Assembly: GCA_029449235.1 (NCBI GenBank)
Contig: JANATG010000014.1
Coordinates: 434,001-498,000, forward strand
DNA length: 64,000 nt
Reading direction: 5' to 3'
Source: Linnemannia schmuckeri
Lineage: Eukaryota; Mortierellomycota; Mortierellomycetes; Mortierellales; Mortierellaceae
The notes beneath the pieces are model-generated. The model did not search any database, was not told where the DNA came from, and saw nothing but the letters and a program-made list of their open reading frames with translations. The position numbers and the translations under genes are program-made. Below are positions 54,721 to 64,000 of the stretch, piece after piece; within the stretch, counting starts at the first letter, position 1, and each line of letters starts with the position of its first letter.

Positions 54721-54815
54721 TCATAACCAAGCCTCTTCTCTTATAACCAAGACCCTTCTCTTATAACCAAGCCTCTTCTCCTATAACCAAACCTCTTCTC
54801 TTGTAACCAAGCCCC
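54721..54815. repeat. 20-bp tandem repeat, ~5 units
   Basis: Units of ATAACCAAGCCTCTTCTCTT with small changes, exactly 20 bp apart. It lies 200-300 bp upstream of the isochorismatase pseudogene start. Confidence 0.85.
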
Positions 54816-54849
54816 ATCCTTCCACCACACCTTCTGTAAGCTAGTACTG

Positions 54850-54858
54850 TATATATAG
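54850..54858 (+). promoter_or_regulatory. TATA box upstream of the isochorismatase pseudogene
   Basis: GTATATATAG about 165 bp upstream of the ATG at 55020, followed by a CT-rich leader. Confidence 0.35.
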
Positions 54859-55019
54859 GTCCCTTCCCTCTATACATTAATGGCATCCTTTCTTGACCCC
54901 ATCACTTGTCCCCTAGTTTCTCTCTCTTGTTTCTGTTCTCGCTCATTTCCCTCTCGTCTCGTTCTGTTGCTATTACACTGAACTTCTCATACCTCTCCAT
55001 TTATACATTACATATCAAT

Positions 55020-55715
55020 ATGTGCACCTTTCTCAAACTCGTTGTCTGTGCTGTGATGGCAATTTAATCCGTTACTGCCCGCTCTGTTTCACTCCTGCCG
55101 GAAATGTTTCCTTCCCCAAGTACAATAGGCTCTCTATGAACAATACTGCCATCTTGCCTATTGATCATCAAGTTGGCCTCCAAGCCCTTGTTAAAGACTT
55201 CGATACTGTCGGTTTCCAAAATAACGTCCTCGCCTAGCAAGTATCGCCAAAGAGCTCAACCTACCTGTTGTTATCACAGCAAATGTACCTGAAGGCCCCA
55301 ATGGTCCACTGATGCCAGAAGTTCTCGAAATGTTCCTGATGTCGCTGTCGTTTCTCGTCACGGCGAAGTCAATGCCTAGGGTAATCCTGAATTCCGCGCC
55401 GCTGTCAAGAAGACCGGACGTAAACAGCTGATTATGGCTGGAATCGTTACCGATGTCTGTGTTTCTTTCCCTGCTCTCTCTACCATTGAAGAAGGTAACC
55501 AGGTCTTTGCTGCTGTAGATGCATCTGGCACATTCAATGAAGTAGTTTGCTATGCTGCTTGGGGCCGTATGAGTCAAAGCGGTGTCCAATTGATGGACTG
55601 GTTCTCCATTCTTTGCTAGCTTACCCGCGACTGGCGTGTTCATGGACAAGTTATGACCGACATTATCCTCAAGCATCTCCCAGAGTACAAGAACACCATG
55701 ATCACTTTCAACTAA
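55020..55715 (+). pseudogene. isochorismatase-family (YcaC-like) hydrolase, broken, with apparent signal peptide
   Basis: Fragments in shifting frames follow the family in order: NTAILPIDHQVGLQALVKDF (catalytic Asp region), IAKELNLPVVITANVPEGP, NPEFRAAVKKTGRKQLIMAG, IVTDVCVSFPALSTIEEG (nucleophile Cys in VTDVC), DASGTFNEVVCYAAWGRMSQ and DWFSILC, then a stop, LTRDW and HLPEYKNTMITF. Upstream, MCTFLKLVVCAVMAI from 55020 resembles a secretion signal, ended by TAA. Damage seen: stops at the signal, at the NAW-type position (TAG, 55400) and after ILC (TAG, 55615), plus frame changes near 55130-55240 and 55335. Family enzymes hydrolyse isochorismate or related amides. Secreted members are known in some plant-associated fungi and oomycetes. 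No active product is expected. Confidence 0.85.
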
Positions 55716-55933
55716 ACCCAATCCACAAACTAAGTCTGCCTAGCACCCTGTTATTAAAGCGGGAGTGACGAAATACAGGGTACTTTTTACTTGACGAATT
55801 CTCTATAAATAAGTGTGTTCAATAAACGGGTCAACAACAACGACGTTCTTTCTCGTCTTCACCTCTCCATCTGAATTTTGACTGAGTCGGCCTATGATGT
55901 CCCGCCTGCCACGTTTTGCCCCTTCTATCACCC

Positions 55934-56040
55934 AAGCCCCGTCCAACATCTACACCCCGTTCAGAATCTACTCCTCGTCCAACATCTAAGCCATATCCAA
56001 CATCTAAACCCCGTCTAACCCCTGAGTCCCGTCTCAGTCC
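55934..56040 (+). repeat. 18-bp tandem repeat, ~6 units
   Basis: Units of the form ACCCCGTCCAACATCTAA, encoding a PRPTSK-like hexapeptide repeat in one plus-strand frame (55916-56197). Whether the frame is expressed is unknown. Confidence 0.7.
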
Positions 56041-56713
56041 CGCCCTAGCCCTTTCTGCTCATCCTGTTCCTAGCATAAATAGACCCCCTGTTCCTCTATC
56101 CTGTTCCCCAGTCTGCAACAACTTACTTCCCTCCTGTCTCCTGTCCCTTGTTCTTCTGTACACTCTCTTTTTTTCTTTCCCTTTTTGTTCACAATAAAAT
56201 ACACAAACATAACATCACTTTCCTGCTCTTGTCTGTCTTCGCATTTCGTTGCGCCGCCTCTCCACTCCCTCGATTCTCATTCAAGTCGAAGATGAGGTTT
56301 ACTTGGTCAACATCCATAGTTTTACTTTCATTTAGTAGTCACTGTTTATTGGAGTAATACACGAACTTTTCACTGGCCGTAGGCCATCTGACAAAAGGCC
56401 TGTATGCTTGCACATGCAACCAATTGCTTTCAGCACTTACCATGCTGGCACATGACATTAGCATCACACATGCATCCCGCAGCAGGGCATTTACAACTGT
56501 TAGTGCACAGGGGTTTTGCTCTCAGCCTGCCTTTCAAATACACTGCCTTTTAAATACACTGCCCTTCAATTTCACTGCCCCATCAATTACACCGTCCTTA
56601 TGGTGGTGTTTCCGTTTTCTTACCGAATATTTTCCTTGAAGGAGTTCTCGGTGTTTTATGTGAGGGTACTCAAGGAAGTGTGTAGTCGGAAAGTTGCACT
56701 TTATTTTTCGAAG

Positions 56714-56946
56714 TCATCTATGAAAGACAGATCTGGAACGGTTTTCACAATCGCTTTCGTCATCGTCAGCAGAGCATTTTCCTGCATTCTTGAGCCGGTC
56801 AATGAACTCTACATGTTCTCTGGGGAAGATATCGCCAAAGTTGTGATCGCCGACATTGATGACAACTTGCTGTATACCGTTGGCGTCAATCCTGGCATTT
56901 GGCTCCCGTGCATGCTTAGATGACCCTGACACTTTGAATGCTGGCC

Positions 56947-56955
<9 letters not shown>
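56714..56955 (-). other. unrecognised coding-like stretch
   Basis: A minus-strand frame reads KRPAFKVSGSSKHAREPNAR, then QQVVINVGDHNFGDIFPREH and ends in an acidic Cys-containing tail. Composition is protein-like up to the T27 run (56947-56973). No family is recognised and no start is clear. It may be a fragment carried by the inverted-repeat unit. Confidence 0.25.
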
Positions 56956-56977
<22 letters not shown>

Positions 56978-57510
56978 GTCGAGGGTGGGTGCAGCGAAGG
57001 CTTCCATCGCAGGCCCTATCGCAGGCCAGGTGTGGGCGGGGTAGGCGCTACATGTATACATGGATATCCATAAACCATTCTCTTGTACAGCCCTTAAGTC
57101 GACATCAATTAGTAAAAAAAAAGAAAAGAAAGAGAGATGTTGTTCTTACGAACAAATCTATAGAACAATGGGCTTAATCTCAGCAGATCGTAGCAACAAG
57201 GCTACTCTACTGCTTACAATACCCCGTTCAATTAAAGTCGTCTGCTATGGATTTATCCTTGGCTATATTTGAAATTAACATTAGTGGGAACATCAGAAAG
57301 CCTTTCCGCTCTCCAACATGACCCCACGTTCGTATGATTCTGAACCGTAGGTCTATTAGTCAAAATTCAGATGGAGAGGTGAAGACGAGAAAGAACGTTG
57401 TTGTTGTTGACCCGTTTATTGAACACACTTATTTATAGAGAATTCTTCGTCAAGTAAAAAGTACCCTGTATTTCGTTATATTCGTATTCACCTAAAAATG
57501 GCCAAGGTGG

Positions 57511-57773
57511 TAATCGTCGCGTTCTAGCACGGGTTCTGACTTAGAGGCGTTCAGCCATAACCCAACGGATGATAGCTTCGGGCCATTGCCTGCTCAGGCA
57601 GGCCCAAATACCAATTATCCGAATGAACGGTTCCTCTCGTACTAAGTTCAATTACTATTGCAACAACATTTCATCAGTAGGGTAAAACTAACCTGCCTCA
57701 CGATGGTCTAAACCCCAGGTCTTGTTCCTATTAGTGGGTGAACAATCCAACGCTTACTGATTTCTGCTTCAGT

Positions 57774-57809
<36 letters not shown>

Positions 57810-57847
57810 AACGTCGCTATGAACGCTTGGCTGCCACAAGCCAGTTA
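57511..57847 (-). rRNA. 28S rRNA 3'-region fragment (degenerate)
   Basis: On the minus strand the sequence follows the 3' end of nuclear large-subunit rRNA from AACTGGCTTGTGGCAGCCAA through TTGATCCTTCGATGTCGGCT and TTTTACCCTACTGATGAAAT to the sarcin-ricin loop AGTACGAGAGGAACCG and GCTGAACGCCTCTAAGTCAG. Several positions differ from the usual eukaryotic consensus (around AACAAGACCTGGGG and GGGCCTGCCTGAGCAGGC), and it is only ~337 nt. It is therefore an isolated, probably non-functional fragment rather than part of an rDNA array. Confidence 0.88.
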
Positions 57848-57859
57848 ATATTCCCTATG

Positions 57860-58200
57860 TATAATTTTTTGTCACCTCTCCATTGCAAGTCACAATCAAC
57901 ACCCTTCGTATCTTAACTGCCGCAGCCCTCTCATCTAACGATCCACTCCATCCGCTCCAGTATGATCTAAAGTTAGATGCCGCTAGAATATTCATTCAGC
58001 CTTTGTCAATTTGCCGCCACATTGTCGCCACAATCTTGTGGCTAATTGCATGACCTCATTGATCCCTTGCTGCTATCTATAGGTGCCCACACCAGCCGAT
58101 GCCTAAGGTGATATTGTGGCGGCGGAAATGAAGAATATATATATCGTCATTTTAGAATGTCGGTGACGACAAATTTGTTCGACCCCACTCTCCTCCATCC
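57860..58200. other. no gene seen
   Basis: AT-rich spacer with short local inverted repeats built from GCCGCCACA and GTGGCGGCGG (about 58010-58130). Confidence 0.4.
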
Positions 58201-58212
58201 CTCAAGATAGAA

Positions 58213-58590
58213 ATGCAGTCGTCAGACTACTCAAGTAACGACGAGTCATCCGGAGACGAAGAATCTCATCTCTCCGTTCAGGATAAGGATGGGGAGGATG
58301 GGGATATACTCCAAGCGGCGAGATGAGACCGCGGCATTCCACAAAGCATTAATCAGTCCACTTTTACAAACTAAGTCATAGAGGACAAGGAGGTTCCGCT
58401 CAAAAGCTGTGCCGTCTGTTGCAAACTCTTATACCCGGAGGAATATTGCAAGCTATCGAGGGCTCACCAGAACCAAATTGAGAACTGGATATTCGAAAGC
58501 CGACGGGAGGCTGGAAGGCAAGGTGTGATCGTGGAGGAAATAGAACGACTGGCCTTTGCTATCTTAACCACGAAGGAGCAGCGAGGTTAG
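58213..58590 (+). pseudogene. broken ORF with cysteine motif, unrecognised
   Basis: Starts MQSSDYSSNDESSGDEESHL and stops after about 37 codons. A later frame reads KSCAVCCKLLYPEEYCKLSR and WIFESRREAGRQGVIV before further stops. The CAVC-K-LYPEE string vaguely recalls the N-terminal zinc region of fungal Helitron proteins, but the match is too short to trust. No helicase sequence follows. Confidence 0.3.
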
Positions 58591-59345
58591 AGCCAGATGA
58601 GCATACTCCTAGGAGGGGAGAGAAATATATAATTGTATGCGCAAGGCACAAGTCCAGCGGAGCCCAGAGCCTGAAGACGATCAAGGACGTTGTAAGGTGA
58701 TAGGTGCACCATACGTGGTACCTATATCCGCTATCTACTGATGAAATATAAGACTGAACCCTATGGTGTATTTTTCTGAATCTTTTTAGCCACCCTTTTG
58801 GAACTCTTTGAATATCGCATGCGCTTCATGAACTCGCAACCCACATCACCATGCAGCTGTCCACAGCACAGAAGCTAAAATTAGGCTCATGCTCTATAAT
58901 TCTTATTCCAGCCGCGTTTTACGGCGATGCTCTCTACTAGCCGCAGTCTCGTGCAGAGGGCGAGTTTTCTGCCACAAATTACTGAATCTGAACACACCAA
59001 TCACACTTTCTTGAGGAGGCTGAATTTTCAGCCTAAATATCATAATCCAAAGATACTAGCCACAAAGCGACGAAGTAATGGCGATGAAAGCTGTGAGAGA
59101 CTGGAAATCTTCAATCCACTAATGACAAGACCCGCGAAAAACTGAAAACCCTCAGCCCACTAGCCACAAATATCGTATCGATGGTAGGAATCTCACTTGC
59201 CGAAATCGACCAACGCAGCCGTGCATAAAAGATCAAAACTAGCCGCAATTTTGAAGCGTGAGCAAACTCTAGAATCAGGGGCGTACAGAGACTATAAAAG
59301 AGAGCATGCGCTCCACTCCATCCTCTCAACACATACAAACACAAA

Positions 59346-60075
59346 ATGCCGTCAGATGCTGAGCAAGCAAGTGCGGACGAACTTTTTGAAGGAGACTATT
59401 CCCACAAATCAATGTGGGCAAGGCCGAAGACGAAGAAAGACACCGAACAAGATTCAGCATGTCATTTTACAATAATGAGGTGAAGAAAGCCAAGGAACCG
59501 GTGATGCGATGCGCTATCGTATCACCTTCTCTACTCAGAACACCGCAAACTATCCGCACAATATATAATTACGTGACCTATGCCAAAGTTTCGGCCGAGG
59601 CACATTAAAAGGCTGACGTATACGTTATCATTCTTACACTAAGCATTTTCTATACAACAAAACTCCATCGCCATTTTTGATCGACGACCTTTTGGAGACC
59701 TGGAGGGCAAGAGAAGTATGGCCTGCATGGCTCGGTCTGTTGAATGACGTCGATGGCCTTTTCATGGTTGATGGCGAATAAAGCGGTATTGGTTCGTTTA
59801 GGAGAAAAAACACAGGCCGTCAGTACAACTCCGAGCAGCCGTCAAGGAAGAAGGTGGGTAAGAAGCTAGACCTGATTTGCCGCGACGAGGTCCACAAACA
59901 TGACTGGATGGTGGTGGAACGGATGCGCACTTGGGACATCACATCGACCAAATATCTCCGAGGGGTTGAACAAGTAATTCTTTGAGAGACTGTCATTATT
60001 GCTCAATACAAGATGAATGAGGTGCCATCCGAATTTCGGAGCGCACGCCGTTTCTTTGGAAGCTACACTGGCGGT
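59346..60075 (+). pseudogene. broken ORF remnant, possible nuclease-like segment
   Basis: Pieces: MPSDAEQASADELFEGDYSH at 59346, VKKAKEPVMRCAIVSPSLLR near 59481, LLETWRAREVWPAWLGLLND near 59691, then a stop, and KKVGKKLDLICRDEVHKHDW followed by MVVERMRTWDITSTKYLRGV near 59850. After another stop come IIAQYKMNEVPSEFRSARRF and FGSYTGG, where a GTGAGT donor follows at 60073. The KLDLICRD ... WMVVERM layout is reminiscent of the D ... ExK arrangement of PD-(D/E)XK nucleases, but this is inference from pattern only. Three or more stops make it a pseudogene. Confidence 0.35.
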
Positions 60076-60079
60076 GAGT

Positions 60080-61480
60080 ATCCAATAAGAAAAACACAGC
60101 TACCATCTGTGTGATCATGTGTGTTGTACAGTGGCTGCACATGGACTGACTCTTGATCTCCCTCTTTTAGACCGCGGATTAACTACCATCCAGCTGCAAC
60201 CGGCGAACAGCACGTCCTATGTGCTTTGTAATAGGAGCAGAGCAAGGGACAAGAGGCAAGGGTAATGACAAGGGAAAGAGACAAGGGGATGTAGGGACAA
60301 GAGGAAAGGGCAAGAAGGAATGAGGTTTATTATACAGAAGGGAGAGGGTATTTATATGTCTATGAGGAATGAGGGCGAAGCAATAGTAAGCAGGGGTAAT
60401 GTGTATAAGACAGACACACAAGATATTAACAAGGCAATTAAGGAACAAGGCTGCCAAAAGCAGGAGGCAATCTACGATTCTGTTACATGCTTCTTATGCA
60501 GCGATCACTCACTTATGCTTTGCCGGCCGAGATGGGCGACCTCCAATTCCAATTCCGAGACCTAGTCAGGATCCTGCAAATAATAGTACGTATGCTCGCC
60601 GAATGCGGACAGAGATACTTTTCAATATGTGACAAGTGCTGTGCAAGGAACTTACTCTCCTATATTTCGTCACCTGCATATGCGTAGACTGCGATGCGTG
60701 CCACAACTGAGCAGCACAGGACACTTTAGATGACCCAATTCGATATGGGTGACGACAAGGATGACATTGGCTCCGGGGTGGATGGCTCTTGGAGGTTCGA
60801 AGAAGCCCTAGTTGGATTTAATTGCAATATGATACTTGCTATGTCCCCGATGGCACCAGACATTTCACCTTTCGGTAGTGATATTGAAGAAGAGGTGGAC
60901 GGAGATATGGTAGGACGGAATTTTTTCTGCTCAAATTAACCAGGATGTTAGCGGAAGCGGTTGAAAAGGAGGACGACGGATAAAGCTGTTGATTGAAGAG
61001 GTGATGTCTTCGGAGCCCCACTGTGTGAGAAGTGGACGGAAAGAATGTGAGGCTCATGCAATGGGTGCAAAAACAACGAGGTGCGAGTGGTGCTGTTGGT
61101 GCGCAGTAATAACCCTGATTAATATTTTCCATTAGGCACCTGGCGGCTGCTCGGTCCGCAGAGCAGATGTTTGAGAAAGCGGAGTTGAGACTAGATAATG
61201 GAGAGAGAGGTGGCCTTCATCATTTCTCACGGATCCAAGCGTTTGATGAGTAGTTTCTAGTCACATATGCATATCATCAAGCGACATGCGTCAGAAGTCG
61301 GATGTAGCCATCGAGTCGCATGCCTATGGTTGGCTGGTTTTTTGTCGTTATTGTCACCACTGTGCCAGTGGTGACAACGTTCGAAAAGGTCGTCAATGCC
61401 TTCAAGTGTGGTGATTGATGAATTCCTGAGACCCGTATCTTGAGTGTCATCAAACATTTATTTATTTCAAAAGCTTTGAA
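60080..61480. other. no gene seen
   Basis: Purine-rich reiterated sequence at about 60236-60320 (GGACAAGAGG-type) and several short frames (for example 60730-60939, acidic) without recognisable motifs. Confidence 0.4.
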
Positions 61481-61488
61481 GGAGTATA

Positions 61489-62635
61489 CTATAGGAAATC
61501 CCCAGCATACTGCTGATGCTGCTGCTGTTGTTGTTGCCGTTGTTGTTGCTGTTGTTGCTGCTGTGGTTGTTGTTGCTGTGGCTGTTGCTGTTGTTGCTGC
61601 TCTTGCTGCTGCTGTTGCCTCTGGCGGGAGTGGGCAGCCTCCCAATACTCATGATCTCTCTCCAATTGTGCCTTGGCCAAAGCGACATCCTCCGTTGTCC
61701 ATTTGCGCACAAAATGACTTGAAGCAATGGTGAAAATGCCAGCCGTACCCAAAGTGCAGACAAGAACGATGTTTCCCCACATGACAAGGTGGTCCAAAGT
61801 CATCGAGCTGAAGTAAAAAATCAATCTGAATGTAAACTCCAAGAGCAAGGCAATCCCCCAAACCGCCGTCATCGTACGCATGCCTCTTCGGTAGCGACGA
61901 CTCCATTGCCAACAAAATTCCGAAAGAGATTGTTCCACCAGGTTGCCCTCGATAAAATATTGAATACTGGGTGCTGCTGTCATCATCTGAGCTGAAACGC
62001 CATAGGTCAGCGGCTTCACTTGGAATTTGCCAATCTTGATGGGGATAAGGGAAGCAAGAAAGATGAGACCAGAAGCGCATGTCACAAGCGAATCTCGAAG
62101 AAGAAGAAGGCGTGGATTTCCATCGATGACTGAAAGAATGGCTGAAAGGACGAATCCAAAGATGATGAGGAGACCGATTGGATCCACTTTTCGATAAACG
62201 ACGAACTTGGTGACGCAGTTGATGGCTGGTGGAGCACTGGAAATAAGCAACGCGGCAATAGCTGATATATGTGACTTCAGAGTATACTGTAGCCAAAAAA
62301 AAAAAAAAAAAAAAAAAAATTAAAAGATGCTACATTAGACTCATGTTATTGTTCCAATAACCTGACCATGCCCAAACAGTGAAAAAAGCACTTTATACAT
62401 AGAGAATGATTGGAAGGACAACGTCGAAAAACATGCTTATTGCAAGCACTTTCCACTGTTTTCTCTGAAGCGCCTTGTTGTTGATGTCCATCACGGATTG
62501 GCGACGGCAGACACCGTCCTGTAGCGGCTGTGAGCCATTGTCCAAAAACATGTTGGACGATTCAGTTGAGATTCTGGAGTTGCAAGTAGGCAAAAGGCTG
62601 GAGTCCCTCTTGTCTTTGTTTTTCATGGCTAGCAT
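61489..62635 (-). CDS. multi-pass membrane protein (VC0807/DUF3159-like) with poly-Gln tail
   Basis: Two phase-0 exons on the minus strand (62399-62635, 61489-62286) give 344 residues. I chose the ATG at 62635 (MLAMKNKDKRDSSLL), because the frame further upstream is Ser/Lys-rich leader-like sequence. The intron has a GTATAA donor and an A25 run (62295-62319) that acts as its polypyrimidine tract on the coding strand. Residues ~63-250 contain about six hydrophobic segments (VLAISMFFDVVLPIILYYTL, VDPIGLLIIFGFVLSAILSV, GNPRLLLLRDSLVTCASGLI, IVLVCTLGTAGIFTIASSHF). The RxDPxGLLxxxG ... GxPRLLLxRDS pattern recalls VC0807/DUF3159-type proteins. A helical stretch then runs into ~45 residues of Gln with a few Pro/Arg (CAG/CAA repeats, 61500-61625). 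Function unknown; transport or envelope roles are speculative. Confidence 0.85.
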
Positions 62636-62803
62636 GTTTGTTGACTTTTTTGTTTGTGTAATAAGTTGGAGAGTTGAAAGTGAGGCGAGACTGACAAACA
62701 AAAAAAAACGTTTGGGAGAGGATTGTGGGCTTTTTATTTTGTGTGGAGATTCAAACGAGCATTCTGATTGGCTGAATGCTTTTAAGGCTAAGTGTGAGCT
62801 GAA

Positions 62804-63000
62804 GAGCCTCAATTTATTTTTACTTCGGTAATCGCAATTGCCGGTTACTAATGGTTTTCGATAATACCTTGCTGAGCCTCAATTTGGTTTTACTTCGGTA
62901 ATTGCAATTGCCGGTTACTAATGGTTTTCGATAATACCTTGCTGAGCCTCAATTTGGTTTTACTTCGGTAATTGCAATTGCCGAATACTGGTGGTTTTCG
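62804..63000. repeat. 70-bp tandem repeat, ~2.8 units
   Basis: Units start GAGCCTCAATTTGGTTTTAC at 62804, 62874 and 62944, exactly 70 bp apart. The first two are nearly identical and the third diverges after about 45 bp. They lie about 170 bp upstream of the membrane-protein start codon at 62635, in its presumed promoter. Confidence 0.9.
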
Positions 63001-63074
63001 TGTCTGTCGGTTGAACGTGAGTAGAAGACCATAGATTGTTTATCGTGCCTTGCAGAAAAAAAATAAATATTGTG

Positions 63075-63345
63075 GATTTCATCTGGAAATACTTCTCGCA
63101 CGTTTGTTTGCGGAAATAACTTTCGCTTGTTTGCGCCTTTTCATATGGGCACGAGCGCAGATAGACAATGAAAGCGCTATTTACACCCCTGAAATTTATT
63201 GCGCCTTGCAAGAAAAAAAACTGAATTTCAGGGGTGTAAATAGCGCTTTCATTGTCTATCTGCGCTCGTGCCCATATGAAAAGGCGCAAACAAGCGAAAG
63301 TTATTTCCGCAAACAACCGTGCGAGAAGCATTTCCAAGTGAAATG
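63075..63345. mobile_element. 271-bp foldback/MITE-like element, ~121-bp arms
   Basis: Left arm 63075-63195 and right arm 63225-63345 are almost perfect inverted copies (GAAAGCGCTATTTACACCCC ... GGGGTGTAAATAGCGCTTTC), separated by 29 nt. The spacer string GCCTTGCAAGAAAAAAA resembles one just outside the left arm (63047-63063). No TA or other duplication is certain. No coding capacity. Confidence 0.8.
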
Positions 63346-63349
63346 TGGG

Positions 63350-64000
63350 GTTAAATGCTTGTAGCTTACCCGAGTCATTTTTAGTCAGGTTTCATGTGCG
63401 TCATGTGCAGTGCCGTGTGGGCTTGGTTGAGTGAGCCCAATGTGGCGATGTGGAGTTGTGGAGCGGAGAAAAGAGGAGAATGGAGTGACATGTACATGGC
63501 CAGAAAAAAAATTACGCAAGACTGCCTATCGGTTTAAAACTTTGCTTAATATAGACTCAGGGGCCTGACCCAGGGATCACAACGGAACATTTTAGTGCTC
63601 TCTCATTTTCAATTTACGTTGAAGCGGTTTTCAAAACCCGCGTAAACGGAATCGCAAACCCGCACAAACGGAAACGAGAATGCGTTGCGACGGAAAAAAA
63701 AAATGCGTTGCGACGGAATTTCAGTTCCGTCGACATAGGCACCAGACCACATTCTGTCGACCATGCCAGGCTTGCAGGGCACACATTCACGCCTCCAACA
63801 CACACAGTGCAGAGACACACCAACGTGCATATAGAGACACACACTTCCAATATACATACAACAACATAGCGCGCGTATACACACAAAGACAGACATGCAC
63901 ATAGAGACACAGTCGTCCAACATATCCAACATACATACAGACTGTCAGAGCCACAACAAAGCACATACACACTCACACTCGCACTCACACTTACACTTAC
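63350..64000. other. no gene seen; ACAC-rich end
   Basis: Contains a short direct repeat AATGCGTTGCGACGGAA (about 63679-63695 and 63703-63719). From about 63780 to the window end the sequence is rich in CACA/CATA strings. The long minus-strand frames there (107 and 124 codons) are products of this composition. Confidence 0.5.

Larger units (their letters stand above)
55768..57476. mobile_element. 1.7-kb unit bounded by ~118-bp inverted repeats
   Basis: Left arm 55768-55883 (starts ACGAAATACAGGGTACTTTT) and right arm 57358-57476 match in inverted orientation, with one 3-bp indel and about one substitution. The arms contain TATAAATAAG and AATAAA strings, so they could also be two LTR-like sequences in opposite orientation. 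The interior has an 18-bp repeat, unrecognised frames and a T27 run. No transposase is recognised and no certain target duplication is seen. Confidence 0.75.

Noticed and set aside
63609..63988. Two minus-strand frames of 107 and 124 codons at the window end
   Set aside because: Cys/Val/Met-rich products of a CACA/CATA-rich sequence; no domain.
1..64000. tRNA genes, CRISPR arrays, riboswitches
   Set aside because: No cloverleaf-compatible sequence, spaced direct-repeat array or riboswitch-like fold was recognised by eye. A tRNA scan would be decisive.

Overview
The window looks like nuclear DNA of an early-diverging filamentous fungus, most likely a Mucoromycota species of Mortierella type. 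This is inferred from gene style, not from a database match. Protein-coding genes have short GTAAGT-type introns, pyrimidine-rich leaders, long Ser/Thr/Gln-rich tracts and F-box proteins of the kind expanded in that group. The window contains no operons, CRISPR arrays or recognisable tRNA genes.

1-16.5 kb is an ordinary gene-bearing arm. It holds a possible small single-pass membrane protein (0.7-0.9 kb), a seven-exon ERGIC-53/Emp47-type cargo lectin ending in the retrieval signal KKFI (3.4-5.9 kb), an Mcm1/SRF-type MADS-box factor with a Gln/Pro-rich tail (7.9-9.3 kb), and two adjacent single-exon F-box proteins, the second with leucine-rich repeats (11.0-13.4 and 13.9-16.5 kb).

17.2-25.9 kb holds two broken ML-domain (MD-2/NPC2-like secreted lipid-binding) genes and, on the same strand, a four-exon gene for a 1,602-residue single-pass protein built of repeated LEA2/DUF3712-like modules with a proline-rich tail. 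25.9-31 kb shows no gene I can support.

31-45.3 kb is a transposon nest. A degenerate non-LTR retrotransposon is interrupted inside its reverse transcriptase by a second insertion. That insertion was itself hit by a 5'-truncated antisense LINE with a 16-bp target-site duplication. Next come two Tc1/mariner-type transposase genes with very acidic tails, one open and one broken, and a 251-bp TA-flanked MITE.

46.2-53.2 kb repeats the theme of 17-26 kb: an intact ML-domain gene, a decayed 3' fragment of the large LEA2-like gene, another TA-flanked MITE, and a second intact ML-domain gene. The shared gene content and the invariant 64-nt second exon of the ML genes point to local duplication of a secreted-lipid-binding plus membrane-protein cluster, followed by decay.

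53.3-64 kb is accessory and repeat-rich. It has a transposase helix-turn-helix fragment, a small six-cysteine secreted protein, an isochorismatase-family pseudogene with an apparent signal peptide, a 1.7-kb unit bounded by ~118-bp inverted repeats, a 28S rRNA 3' fragment, decayed ORFs, one good gene for a multi-pass membrane protein with a poly-Gln tail (61.5-62.6 kb), a 70-bp tandem repeat and a long foldback element.
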